A stretch of DNA of 64,000 nt, taken from NCBI GenBank assembly GCA_033557465.1, contig CM066033.1, positions 910,062,808-910,126,807 of the forward strand, read 5' to 3'. Source of the stretch: Ichthyophis bannanicus (lineage: Eukaryota > Chordata > Amphibia > Gymnophiona > Ichthyophiidae). Below the pieces are notes generated by a model, which worked only from the letters and a program-made list of their open reading frames with translations, was not told the DNA's origin and did no database searches. The position numbers and the translations under genes are program-made. This document shows, one piece after another, positions 52,657 to 63,693 of this stretch; position 1 is the first letter of the stretch; every line of letters begins with the position of its first letter.

Positions 52657-55368
52657 CAGTGGGCTTATTTGCAAAGGCTCTGAGAGCGCTTTATAGGGCA
52701 CCTTATGGTTCCCATCCATATAAGGTGCACTATACATTATCCTGTGATGCAACTTATAGGGTGCCCTATAGGGGATATATTAGGGTGCTGTGACAGACAG
52801 TGCACTTTATAATGTGCCCTATGGAGTGCCACATAGGGTGCCTTTTACGGCACCTTCCATTACGGCACGTGAGGGCGTGTTTGCTGGCAGCAATTAATAA
52901 AATACACATACGGTGCTGCAGGAACAGATATGTACATTGCAAAGCTGATGCCACAGCCAGCCTTACGTATTAGGCACCCTGGGGAGCTACCTCATGACCC
53001 CTGTATCAGCAGTCAGTGCCTTAACCATTGTGCTCCACTGCTGCTCCTCCATGCATGTCAGCGCACCTACGTATGCTTTTCATTCCTTAAACTGCACAGT
53101 GCTGCCATCAAAAACAGTACTCTGACCTTGCGATACCTCATACGGCACCCTCTAAAGCGCCCTATAAGCAACATTCTAGGGTGCCTTGGCGGACAGTGCA
53201 CTTTAAAATGTGCCTTATAGGGCGCCTTATGTTAACACGCTTTGAGGGTGCGTTTACTAGTAATGATAATTAAACAAAAAATAACATGCCCCCTAAAGCA
53301 CTCTTCCCCATAATATGCAATGCCTCAGCCAGCCTTGTTCATGAGGTACTGTGGGGTATTGAACCCCTGATCCCTACATCATTGGTCAGTGTCTTAACCA
53401 TTGTGCTGTGGCTCTGATCCTATGCTTGTATATCTGCGTGCCGCCTTATGCCTCCCAATAATTGAACAGCCTCCTAAATCAATAGCGCACCGCCTAATGC
53501 CCATCTGCGTGCCGCCTTATGCCGCCCAAAACATCAGCACCCTGCTTTAGGCTGCCCAGTATTTCTCTACCTCATAAATTAACAACTCAGCAAGCGTCAT
53601 TGAGCACTGTGGGGGATTGAACCCCTGCTCCTTGTATCATTGGCCAGTGTCTTAACCATTGTGCTGTGGCTCTGCTCCTGCTCCTGGATATCAGCGCGCC
53701 ACCTTATGCCGCCCACGCGCATTTTCCATGCGCTAATGTGCGGGGCGCCCATTAGGGCGCAGCGCACCTTAGCGCATTTTTCATCCCGGTTTGCCTTTCT
53801 CAGCCAGACACGCCCAACTCCTTATTTGGCATCCTGCACACTACCGCGGCCCGCACATTACCGCGGTTTAGTAAACATACCCCTTAGTGTACAGCAGTAT
53901 AGAAAGTTTCAATAAACATAAACATGTTTCTGTAGAAAAGGAAAGAAAATGTAGTAATTTACCATCAGTCACTTAGGGGTATGTTTACTAAACCGTCTTA
54001 ACGTGCGCTCTCCCACGTTATCGCACGATAAGGCGCCTTATCGCACGATAATGGCGCCTTATCGCGCGATAATGGCGCCTTATCGCGCGCTAAGGCGCAA
54101 ACGAGCGCTGAAGGCGGAGAAAGGCTCCCCAGGGGCGGAGAGAGAGGGTCAATGGGCAGAGAGTGGGAGGGGAGAGGCTCCCTGTACACTAATGCTGTGA
54201 AATCCGAGGCTGAAAACTAATGCCAGTGAAACCCTGGCGTTAGAGCTGATTTAAAGGGAAAAGAAACCATTTCCGTCAGCAATGTACAGCAAAACCAGGG
54301 AAACCTAAAAAAAAGTGATAAGTGTGATACATGTGCACGGAACAAAAGGGCAAAGAAACAGTGAAAATGACCAGAAGAAAATGTAAAAAAACCATAACCA
54401 AGCTGGGCAATAGTGATATCAATGGGAAACATCAAAAAACACCCCCAAGAAAGCTCCAAAAAAAAGATATGAATTTTGGAAGGGTCTATGCTCTGCCCCA
54501 TACAAGGTGAATGAGCCCACAGTGAAATTGCGCTGATCAGGGTTTCCGACTCCATTGGACAGGTTTCCTATGGTGTGCACATGATCCACAACAGCAGGGC
54601 AGGCATGTCGGAATGGGCAACTGGACAGATGCTGGAAAAGGGGACACAGAGGGCTGCAGGCGGCACATGCTGTGGTGCAGCTGGGGCACAGTGTGGACTA
54701 GGGTAATGCCTAGCTGGCCCATAGGAATGCTGAAACAGTAGAGCAGCCAGACAGCAACTGCTGAGGGCCCAACATGGGCAAGAGTGTGCTCCCCACGGTG
54801 TCACAGGGAATAGTACCCAGCAGGTACCCCCAATGGCACGGAACATTGGCAGGCGGTGATGGGGGAAAGCGTGGACAGCTATGCAGGCACCCCTACCCCA
54901 GAACTCGCACCATAGGCAGCCGCCTACCCACACACTGGATAGCCTGAGACTGCGCAGCACCAGCACCACCAGCAGAAGCGCATGTCAGCATGGTGGCAGA
55001 GGGGTACTGGTGATGGAGGGGGCATTGGCAGCTGCCCAGAGGAGACCATGGCCTAGCCCTGTTTAGGTGGGTGCCGTGCACTGCAACAGACAGGCTCTGT
55101 CTGACAAACAGTCATGGTATTTCCAGGGAAAGCACTATCTCTGTGGCCACATGGTGGTGCAGTGAGCACAGCCAGTGTGTTCAAGAGCAGAAGGTTACAG
55201 GTTCAAGTCCCAGCTGTGGTTCTTGCCAACCCAGTCCCCATATTTTACCCACTACTAAAACATGCTAATACAGACAGAACCTTTATTGCAGATAACAGAA
55301 ACATGCCCAATAAACCTACATTTTACCCTACAGAGCACAGACACCATAAACATGCACATTACCTAGAG

Positions 55369-55560
55369 CAGAGTCTCCCAAATGCAGTCCTGGAGGGCCA
55401 AACACCATTCAGGTTCCATGCTGCCTCTAATAAACATGGCTGTGCAGCATGTCTATGCACCCCCCCATGGTATGCAGATGTATCTCATGCATATTCATTA
55501 GGGACAGCATGAAAACCCGAACAGTGTTTGGCCCACCAGGACTGGAGTTGGGAACCTCTG
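55369..55560. mobile_element. Old hAT-type MITE in H6, TSD still visible
   Basis: CAGAGTCTCCCAA to TTGGGAACCTCTG. Flanks ACCTAGAG (55361-55368) and CCCTAGAG (55561-55568) match at 7 of 8 positions, the expected hAT duplication. Confidence 0.8.
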
Positions 55561-57249
55561 CCCTAGAGCAGCAGCCAACAGGGGCAGACACACCCTCACC
55601 CACAGGCTTCATTATCCAAAGCCTCCTGGAGAGGCAGGATGTTGGGCCCTGCGTGCATCTCAGCAATACTAGCACTTGCATACATTAGCAATGCCACCCT
55701 AAACCTGGGAATATTGTACACACCTATCAAACGGTTGCTATGATTACTGGCAGATAGCAATTCCTAAGTTAAGCACAATTTGCTGATTGAGCTGCATCAT
55801 AACAATCTTTCTGATGTCTGCGGTGGGTGCTTCAGGTCTGGCCTCTGACAGTGGTCACCACCCTGGGGAGTGACCCCAACAGTATTGCGTACCATAGCCA
55901 TGCCTGCACTGTGCCCAGGACTGGTGCGGTGGCCAGGGCTGCCAAGAGCCTCTATATTTGCACAATGCTGGCATAGGTGTGGGAGCGTGTGTTTGTCTAT
56001 CCAGTGTGTGGGGTCTGCAAACACCTTCCTCAGCCCACACTGTTGCCAGTGTAAGCCTGCCAATGTGCATAATGAGGAGCAAGGTACCATGGGTATAGCC
56101 CGGACAGGGTGGCCTGGCCAGGATGCATCTTCACAGGGCATAGGGCAATGGCTCGGACATTGTAGTGCCTGACAACCACCTGCACGGACAGGGTGGCCAC
56201 AGCATGTCCTGCTGGGAGGTCACTCTCACCCTGACTGAGCAGTGACCACGGCATGGCTAGGTTCCCCCATAGTGCTATTGTTATGTGATGTTTATGGTTT
56301 CCTTTTGGGGCCCAATCACTGACTTATCTGCTTGGTGTGTATGCTGACATCCCAGTTCTAGGTGCATGCATCTCCTCCAGAAACATGCACTATGGACTAG
56401 CTAGCAGACTGTCTGCAGCTAGTATGTGTCTGGATGGAACATCTTGCAGGGTGCAACAGCTGCAGGCTTGCTACTAGAGAATGTCAGGTAGGGGTGGGGT
56501 GTAGCTGAGCATTTCAAGGCCTTCTGTCTGCTTTGCCTTATGGATGTGTACAGATCTACCTTGCTTGCCCTGTATGGTGTCTGTTCCCCAGCAGGATTGG
56601 GGTTCATGGTCCTCTCTACTGCCACCATTGCGGGGAGGTAGAGTGGGGCGCTGTTGGTGGGAGATCCTGTTTCCTACCCTGAGCCACAGCGAGTGGGTTG
56701 GGAGGTGGTACATAATCCACCTATGGGTCCAAATACCCCCCCTACCTCATGTGACCATGGTACCAACACAGGATATACACTATTTTGGGTGCATCATAGC
56801 CCATAAGGGCTAGACATGACTGAGAAACACAGATGTGTCTGCAGGAACTACCTATCACACACACTAGCACTGATGGGGACCTGCAGCATAGCCTATTGCA
56901 GCCATGAAAGGTGCTGTGGACCTGGTGCTGGGTGCCCCACCTCACTCTCAGGGTGAGCACAGTACCCGCACAATGTGACAGTCTGTAGCTATTCTGTGCC
57001 AGTAACATACACGGTCAGTACCCCCTACCAGGCTGAGGTGCTGTGGGGTGCACACGGTCAGTTCCCCCTACCAGGCCGAGGTGCTGTGGGGGTGCATACC
57101 CCATCTTGTGATCATCTGTAGACTGCTGATTTGCATGTGCAGTGCATCATGGGTATGGGTGGGTTAACCCTATCCTGGTAACCACAGCAGACTGTTTGTG
57201 TGGTGACATGCAGTCCTTCTGTAACCAGCCAGGGACTTGTTCATAGCTG

Positions 57250-57303
57250 TAGCCCACTGGTTACTTCACTGCCTGTGGAGCCAGAGGTCATGGGTTCAAA
57301 CCC
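57250..57303 (+). other. tRNA-like module, type 1, in H6
   Basis: TAGCCCACTGG at 57250 and GGTTCAAACCC at 57293. Confidence 0.7.
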
Positions 57304-57394
57304 ACAATGGGGTTATTTGATAGGGCTATCCAGAGCATGGTCAACCTTTAATGTACATTAGTGCTGCCAGCAAAAACACCCTCAGAGTACTGTA

Positions 57395-57610
57395 ACCATA
57401 AGGTGCCTCAGAGGGCGCTTTATAGGGTGCCCTATAAAGCGCCTTCTGAGGCACCTTATGGTTACAGTCCATATAAGGTGCCTTATAAGTTGTCCTATGG
57501 AGTGCCTTATAGGGTGCCCTATAGGGGACATTATAAGGTGCCGTGGCAGACAGTGCACTTTATAATGTGCCCTATGGAGTGCCTTATAGGGTGCCTTATG
57601 TGGCACCTTA
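57395..57610. repeat. Palindromic CCTTATAGGG-type array in H6
   Basis: Units such as GGTGCCTTATAAG and GGGTGCCCTATAAAGCGCC, matching 29285-29490 (H1) and 52685-52860 (H5). Confidence 0.75.
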
Positions 57611-58157
57611 GGTTATGGCACGTGAGGGTGTGTTTGCTGGCAGCAATAATTAAAATACAAATAAAATGCCTCAAGAAACAATACTTACATGTCAAAGCTG
57701 ATGCCTCAGCCAGCCTTATGCATTAGGCACACTGGGGGATCAAACTCATGACCCCTGTATCATCAGTCAGTGTATTAACCATTGTACTACACCTCTGTTT
57801 CTGTGTTTGCATGTCTGGGCGCCTACGTAAGATTACCACGCGTTAACGTGCTTAGCAGCGCTTAGCCCGTTAATGTGCGCAGCAGCGCGCGTTATCGCGC
57901 GATACTCCCGTTTTGCTACTTTAAGATTGAAACGCCCACTCCTTTTATGGCAGCCTGCACACTATCGCTGGGCACACATTAAGACGGTTTAGTAAACATA
58001 CCCCTTAGATTTCAATTGGCAATCATAGGGAAAAGAGGCTAGGCATATGCTTCAGCCAGTGAAGAGCCAGAGCTAAAGAAAAACCTTAGACTCTGGTCAC
58101 CAGGGAGAGAGACATCTCCAGAAGACTCTATTGTAGGGATGTTCATTCAGTTCATTG

Positions 58158-58260
58158 TTGTTGTTGTTAAGTGCCATCAAGTCGGTGGCGACTCATGGTG
58201 ACTCTCTGGATAGTTGTCCTAAACTGTATTCGGTCTTCAGCATGCCTTAAAAAATTGAAT
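58158..58260 (+). repeat. RTE-like 3' tail, solitary
   Basis: TTGTTGTTGTTGTTAAGTGC, then CATCAAGTCGGTGGCGACTC and ATGGTGACTC. Same motif as the tail of the SINE at 14528-14745. Confidence 0.6.
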
Positions 58261-58539
58261 GTTGCTAAATAGATTTAATGCATGCTAAATTGATCAACGT
58301 GCATTCAAAAGTTCTAATGCAAATTAAAATGTTTTTACTACAATGAATGTGTGAAATGAACCAAAAAAAGTCCAAAAATCAGGAAAAAGACCCAAACTGA
58401 AAATCAACCAAAATGTTTTAGCCCATGCATATCCTCATCCTATTGGCCCAGTAATATATAAGAAGTGCAGTGGAAACATGCCAGTGCTGGTACATCAGAC
58501 TTCTTGGATATGCCCAGCGGAATCTCTGTTCATCTGGCT

Positions 58540-58670
58540 TTGCTGATGCTCCATTGGTTTCTGTTCTATGCCCAACTCTCCACTCCAGCTCCTTGGTTAC
58601 TGCTCTACACTCAACTTTTCAGTTTAACTCCTTGGTTTCTGCTCCATATCTGGCCTAGTTCTCCCACCAG
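58540..58670. repeat. Degenerate minisatellite, about 40-bp unit
   Basis: CTCCATTGGTTTCTGTTCTA, CTCCTTGGTTACTGCTCTAC and CTCCTTGGTTTCTGCTCCAT recur with about 40-44 bp spacing. The 94-codon open frame over it (58465-58749) reflects the repeat. Confidence 0.6.
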
Positions 58671-58867
58671 TGCTCTTTTTCCAGCCGCTCTTGGTTCTCC
58701 TAGTCATCCAAACCTCTGCAGATACATTTTCCTTAAGAGTACTATATAGCCTTAATGGTACATTCTCTGGCAGCTTGTACCAGCCCCAAATTACTGGCTA
58801 CACTGGGATGGGACAGGTGGCCAGGACACCCAAACCTTTTGAGGATATAGCAGATGCCATTTAAACT

Positions 58868-59240
58868 ACCCATGCCCATCTCAACAGTCTCCATAAAATT
58901 GATCATTCTTGCAGCAACCTAGTCCCGGCCAAGTAGAATGACCATCCATGTCCATACATCCATCTTCCTGCAGAACCTTGAATGCATCTCCCAGAATAAT
59001 TTGATAATTCAAGAAGCAAGCTCCTAATGGTCACCCCATTCCTATTTCACTTCCAGACTATACTAATGTGTGAATATGTTTTATGCCTTGTAATTAAACT
59101 TCTTGTAATCTCCGTTATTCACAAAGTTTTATGTAAACCAAGTGCATGCAAACGTTCATTGTATCCATGTAAACTGTTTTGACTGGTAGGAAAATGGTAT
59201 AGCAAAACCTGTTAAATAAATAAGTAAATAAATAAAACAA
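58868..59240 (+). repeat. L2-like LINE 3' end
   Basis: A 3' UTR-like stretch ends with TGTAAACTGTTTTGACTGG, GGTATAGCAAAACCTG and TTAAATAAATAAGTAAATAA. Confidence 0.65.
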
Positions 59241-59341
59241 AAGAATACCCCATGAAACTAATGACCAGGAGACTTAAAACAAACCCAGAATATATTTTTC
59301 ATGCAGTGCATAATCCAATTCAAGAAGTGGCAAGGCATGCA

Positions 59342-59570
59342 GGGGTAGCTTAATGGTTACAGCACTGGCTTGACAACCAAGGGATCAGAGTTTGAGTCCC
59401 ACTAGCATGCTTTGTGGCCTTGGGTAAGTCACTTACCTTCCTTTGCCTGAGAAAAATCCAAGTTAGCAATGTCACTGTTTAATGTACATTACCAAGTTGA
59501 AGTTACAATGTAAACCACTTTGACCAAAATGATAAAGCAATATTAAAAACCTGTTAAATAAATTTAAAGT
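59342..59570 (+). mobile_element. Full-length CORE-type SINE with L2-like tail
   Basis: tRNA-like head: A box TAGCTTAATGG (59348) and B box AGTTTGAGTCC (about 59389). CORE body: GGCCTTGGGTAAGTCACTTA. Tail: TGTAAACCACTTTGACC ... ACCTGTTAAATAAAT, nearly the same as the L2-like 3' end just upstream at 59160-59225, which identifies the likely LINE partner. Confidence 0.85.
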
Positions 59571-59589
59571 GATGCCACTCTGCCTATAG

Positions 59590-59792
59590 CAGTGGTTCTC
59601 AACCCAGAATTCTGGGACCACCCCCCCCCCCCCAAACCACTCAGGTTTTCAGGATATCCACAATGAATATACATGAAATAGATCTGCATGCACTGCTTCC
59701 ATTGTATGCAAATCTATCTCATGCATATTCATTGTGAATAACCTGAAAACCAACTGGACTAGGTGTCCCAGAGGACTGGGTTGAGAAATCTG
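59590..59792. mobile_element. hAT-type palindromic MITE with C-run
   Basis: CAGTGGTTCTCAACCC start and GGGTTGAGAAATCTG end. The interior is related to 39853-40046 (AGGTTTTCAGGATATCCACA, CATGCATATTCATTGTG). A C-homopolymer lies at about 59621-59633. No clear target duplication. Confidence 0.75.
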
Positions 59793-60065
59793 AAATTCTG
59801 CTTTTTTTCCACCTCCAGCAATTGTCACAGCCTGATCTCAAATCGATGACCCTTGAGTGAAAAGGCAGGAATCTTGCAGGAAGAGTGATTATGACTCCAG
59901 GGGAGCTGACTTTAGTCATTCTGCTTTTAATTGTGTCTTGTAATTCTGGTGATCTTCGTTCCTGTTCCCTGAATGGCCAAAGTTTGTTTGCATAGTACTT
60001 TTCTTTTGCCTGATTGTGGACAACCACGATCTGGATTAAGCTTGGTAAATGTCTCTGACAGTATA

Positions 60066-60087
60066 CTTACTACTACTACTACTACTC
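60066..60087 (+). repeat. (ACT)n microsatellite
   Basis: Six to seven ACT units. Confidence 0.9.
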
Positions 60088-60219
60088 ATCATTTCTATAG
60101 TGCTGCAAGGCATATGCAGAGCTGTACAGACCCATGTAAAAATCTTTCCCTGCTCATCAGACTTTAGAATCTAGTCGAGGCAGACAACACAACAGCTGAG
60201 AAGAAGGATACATCTAGGG

Positions 60220-60765
60220 CAGTGGTTCTGAACCAGTCCTCCTTGAACCCCTAGGCCAGTCGGGTGTTCGGGATATCCCTAATGAATATGCATAAGATAT
60301 ATATGCATTAGAGATATCCTGCCAACCTGACTGGTTTGTGGCCCTCTAGGGCTGGATTTGGAGATCCCTGCCTTACACCTCTGTCATTTACGATTGTGAG
60401 TGGGCAAGGTGCAGATGTCCAAGACATCAAAAAGGTTAGATAGAATTTGTCACATGCCTCTTTGCTTCTCACCACCACCAAAATATTGTCTATTAGACAA
60501 CTTTTTAGTGGTGGTGAGAATTGAGGAGGCCTGTGACACATTCTATCTACCCTTTTGATGTCTAGGACATCTGCACCTTGTCCACTCACAATCTTAAATG
60601 ACAGAGGTGTAAGGCAGGGGTCTCCACATCCAGCCCTAGAGGGCCACAAACCAGTCAGGTTGGAAGGCTATCTCCAATGCATATATATCTCATGCATATT
60701 CATTAGGGCTATCCTGAACACCCGACTGGCCTAGGGGTTCAAGGAGGACTGGTTCAGAACCACTG
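60220..60765. mobile_element. 546-bp near-perfect palindrome, hAT-type, with 8-bp TSD
   Basis: CAGTGGTTCTGAACC start and exact inverse end. ATCTAGGG flanks both sides (60212-60219, 60766-60773). The two halves (about 270 bp each) are close inverses over their whole length, with the centre at about 60480-60510 (AATATTGTCTATTAGACAA region). The outer 155 bp resemble a hAT MITE of the 51255 type (CTGACTGGTTTGTGGCCCTC); the inner 110 bp per arm are different sequence. No gene. Confidence 0.92.
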
Positions 60766-60773
60766 ATCTAGGG

Positions 60774-61394
60774 GAATGGTAAGGAAACACATAGAAGTCT
60801 AAGCGGATATGGTTTCACAGAATTTCTGGCACAAGAACAAAGCAAAAGAAAAGTCTTTTGAATAAGTCTCTAGAACAGAAAATAATAGATTCACAAGGCA
60901 AAAAGTTCATTTGGCATTTTCCATAGAGCTCAAGACCAGACAAACTTTGGGCCAATCAGGAAAGAACTAAGATCATCAGAAGTATAAGACACAAGTACGA
61001 GCAGGCTGGCTGAAGCCTGCCCTCCCTGGAGACATAGCTCTTCCTATAAATCCCCCCCCCCCTTCAACCTAATGGTTACTAGGTCAAAGCTGTGTTTATT
61101 GTTTGGGCCGCAGCCATAGTTACCTCTTAATAAAATTGCCCTGAAATGGAAATGTATAAAAACAACACAAAACAAAACGAAAATGTATTTAAAACATTTT
61201 TTGCCTGCAAACTCCTACTGATTAGTGCCTCCTGCTTTCTGCAGAATTTGGGAATACAAAGAGATGCAGCAGTGCAGCAGCTACCAAGCACCTCTGCTAT
61301 GTTCAGGGGCTGTGGAATTCCTTTTTTTGGGGGGTCCCAAGCTCTGCACCAGCTCAATCTTAACTCCACCTCTATCTCCCAGGCCAATTTACAC
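60774..61394. other. No recognised feature
   Basis: Ordinary sequence with a C-run at about 61051 and G-run at about 61328. Short overlapping open frames only. Confidence 0.6.
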
Positions 61395-61539
61395 TTAGGG
61401 GTATGTTTACTAAACTGTGGTAATGTCATTCGCGTTAGGTTCCGCGGTAAAGGTACAGATGGCCATATAAAGGCGTGGGCGGTGCATCGTTACAGCAAGC
61501 CGTATCAGCTAACGCATGTTACAAACTAACGCGCACTAC

Positions 61540-61805
61540 AAAGCGCCTCATAAGGCACCTAACAAAGCACCTTATAAGGCACCTTACAAGGCACATTACA
61601 AGGCACCTTGTAGAGCGCCTTGTTAGGTGCCTTGTAAGGTGCCGTATAAGTAAGGTACCTTATAAGGCGCCTTGTAGGGCACCTTGTTAGGTGCCTTCTA
61701 AGGTGCCGTATAAGTAAGGTGCCTTATAAGGTACCTTGTTAAGTGCCCTATAAGGTGCCTTATAAGGTGCCTTGTAAGGTGCCTCATAAGGCGCTTTGTA
61801 AGGTG
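61540..61805. repeat. Longest palindromic CCTTATAAGG array
   Basis: More than 15 units of AAGGTGCCTTATAAGG type on alternating strands, including a tandem duplication of about 75 bp (GTGCCGTATAAGTAAGGT occurs twice, at about 61639 and 61712). Confidence 0.85.
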
Positions 61806-62537
61806 CCCTATACAGTAGGGCTCCTTAGGCTATGCGCTGTATTAGGCACCCCTGGACAGGGCACCTTAGAGGGCACCCTGGGTTATGGAACCATAAGTTA
61901 CGGTGGCCTAACAAGGTTATGGTGCCCTAGGTTAGTGTGGCCTAAGGGCTGCAAGGTGCTGCAGTATGACATGCATGAACTGTGAGGAACAGAGACAGAT
62001 GTAGCCCTAACACTAGATAGAGCACTCAGGAAAGGCAATGAACAGGTGAGTGAAGGAGGGAGAGCTGGGAGCCGCTGGACCTGCCATATCTGTGGGCATC
62101 CCATATGGCTGCCAGTACTGATGACAAACATGGTGGGGGCAACTGTACCACAGCACAGGGTGTTGGCAATGTAAAGTACTGGAAAGACAGTTGGTGGCAG
62201 ACGATGGTAATACGTGTCCCCAGTGGAGGCAGAGGTGGCAGGATAGTTACAATGATGGGTGGACAGAGGAGTGGTGGTGCCATGCAGATAAGGCACAGGT
62301 GAGGCAAGAATGAAGAGGCGCAATGCAGGAAAGGGTAGCAGTTCAATGACATGGGGTGACAGCCTGCACAGGCAGACAGGGCTCTACACAGCTGACAGAC
62401 GCAGATAGACGGACCGAGGGAATGTTGGCAATTGTTGCGAGGGTATTATGGCCTGGCAGCACAAATCTGCAAATATATGACTGTTACAGGCATGCACGCT
62501 ATTTGAGTAGGACAGGCATGAGAGGAGGGAACAATGA

Positions 62538-62591
62538 GGAAATGAACCCATGAACACTGCCAAGAATGGCATTGTATTAACTAGTAGGCTA
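62538..62591 (-). other. tRNA-like module, type 1, in H7
   Basis: Reverse complement: A box TAGCCTACTAG and B box GGTTCATTTCC at tRNA-like spacing. Confidence 0.6.
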
Positions 62592-63178
62592 TACCTCTGT
62601 GGTGTATGTCACAGCAATGGCTGGTACAGAAGGACTGCAGGTCACCGCACAAACTGTCTGCTCTGAGTGCCAGGATAGGGTAACCCCTCCAGTACCCATG
62701 ATGCAATGCACATGCTGAATAGCTGTCTACAGCTGATCAGCAAATGGGGTCTGCACCTCTCTGGTACCTCAGCTTGGAAAGACAAACTGACAGTACGTGA
62801 TACTGACACAGAGTAGCTACAGACCATGCCATTGTGCAGGTTCTGTGTTCTCCCTGAGGGATAGGATGGGTACCCAGTACTAGGTCCGCAGTACATGTGG
62901 TGCTAGAGATAGAACCTGCTGTACATCCCCATCACTGCCAGTGTGTGAGGTTCCTTGCAGTGCAGCTGAAGGTAACTCAGTGTCCATCTGTATCCTGCAG
63001 TCACATGTGGCCCTCTGGGATCAGAAACCACCCAGATTAGTGGGCACCCTGTGTTGGGGTCTGGCTGATATGGGCACCTGTTATCAAGGCAGAGGTGTTT
63101 CCAAACTTGCATGAGGTGTGTGTAGCAGTGCCTTGATAGTTCAAAGTAGCATACACTACATACCCCACATCACCCTTT

Positions 63179-63693
63179 TTGTAAGTAAGAAACAGGTGCC
63201 CCAGACCCTGTGAAGCAACCTCTATCCTTGCTGCCAGTGGGGGATGGGTCCCTGCTAGGGGACACTTAGCTACAGCGGCACATTGATTTCTTGCTGCCAG
63301 TGGGAGATGGGGTCTCCACTGATGGACACTTCAATATTTAACCACATGCGGCGGCCTCAGATTCTTCTTGCTGCTAGCAGGGGATGACACAGGCAGGGAA
63401 ATTTTGGTGGGGCTAGGGCCCCCTCCCCGCACCGATGCCTATGACTGTGTTTACCATGGCTTGGTGTGTCCCTCCACAGTGCCTCAAGTCCTGCCTGGTG
63501 TGTTCTGGCATCAGGGTTTAAAAGCTGGGATGCAGCGGCTTCTGCTGGCACTCGGATAATTCTTGTCCAAATATCTTCTTGGAGCTGCATCAAGACAGAG
63601 ATAAGGACAGAAGGAATGATGACTGGGTGGGGGGTGCAGCAGGAAGAAGAAGTGGGAATAAAATGGTTGTGCTAGAGGATGAGACGAAATAAA
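63179..63693. other. Unclassified, with a threefold CTTGCTGCCAGTGGG motif
   Basis: CTTGCTGCCAGTGGGGGATG (63220), CTTGCTGCCAGTGGGAGATG (63290) and CTTGCTGCTAGCAGGGGATG (63367) are spaced about 70-77 bp, a degenerate minisatellite. Nothing else recognised. Confidence 0.55.

Larger units (their letters stand above)
49109..53883 (+). mobile_element. H5: 4775-bp H-family element, complete ends
   Basis: GGGGCATGTTTACTAAAAAC start and inverse end, TTA on both sides (49106-49108, 53884-53886). Collinear with H1 and H6. Its left subterminal block (49125-49260) is built of GCGCACAATAGCGC, GCACTTAAGTGC and CGCACACGTGCG palindromes, unlike those of H1 or H6. It carries two type-3 tRNA-like modules, the ancestral hAT MITE (50620-50812), a later hAT MITE (51255-51405), a type 1 module at 52602 and three type 2 modules on the reverse strand. 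No coding region recognised. Confidence 0.86.
53976..58004 (+). mobile_element. H6: 4029-bp H-family element, complete ends
   Basis: GGGGTATGTTTACTAAACCG start and inverse end, TTA on both sides (53973-53975, 58005-58007). Collinear with H1 and H5 but with only one copy of the 460-bp module. Its left subterminal block (53990-54115) repeats CGCACGATAAGGCGCCTTAT and related palindromes. It contains the ancestral hAT MITE, a type 3 module (55155-55210), type 1 (57250-57303) and type 2 (57737-57789, reverse). It lies only 89 bp from H5. No coding region. Confidence 0.86.
61398..63178 (-). mobile_element. H7: right part of an H-family element, reverse orientation, truncated
   Basis: GGGGTATGTTTACTAAACTG at 61398 preceded by TTA. 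It is collinear with the reverse complement of H2 38120-39712: same right subterminal sequence (TTCGCGTTAGG, CCATATAAAGGCG), CCTTATAAGG array (61540-61805) and type 1 tRNA-like module (62538-62591). It stops near 63178, so the other end is absent. Confidence 0.82.

Noticed and set aside
58465..58749. 94-codon open frame with repeated Pro/Trp/Leu segments
   Set aside because: The periodicity comes from a degenerate minisatellite; no other coding evidence.
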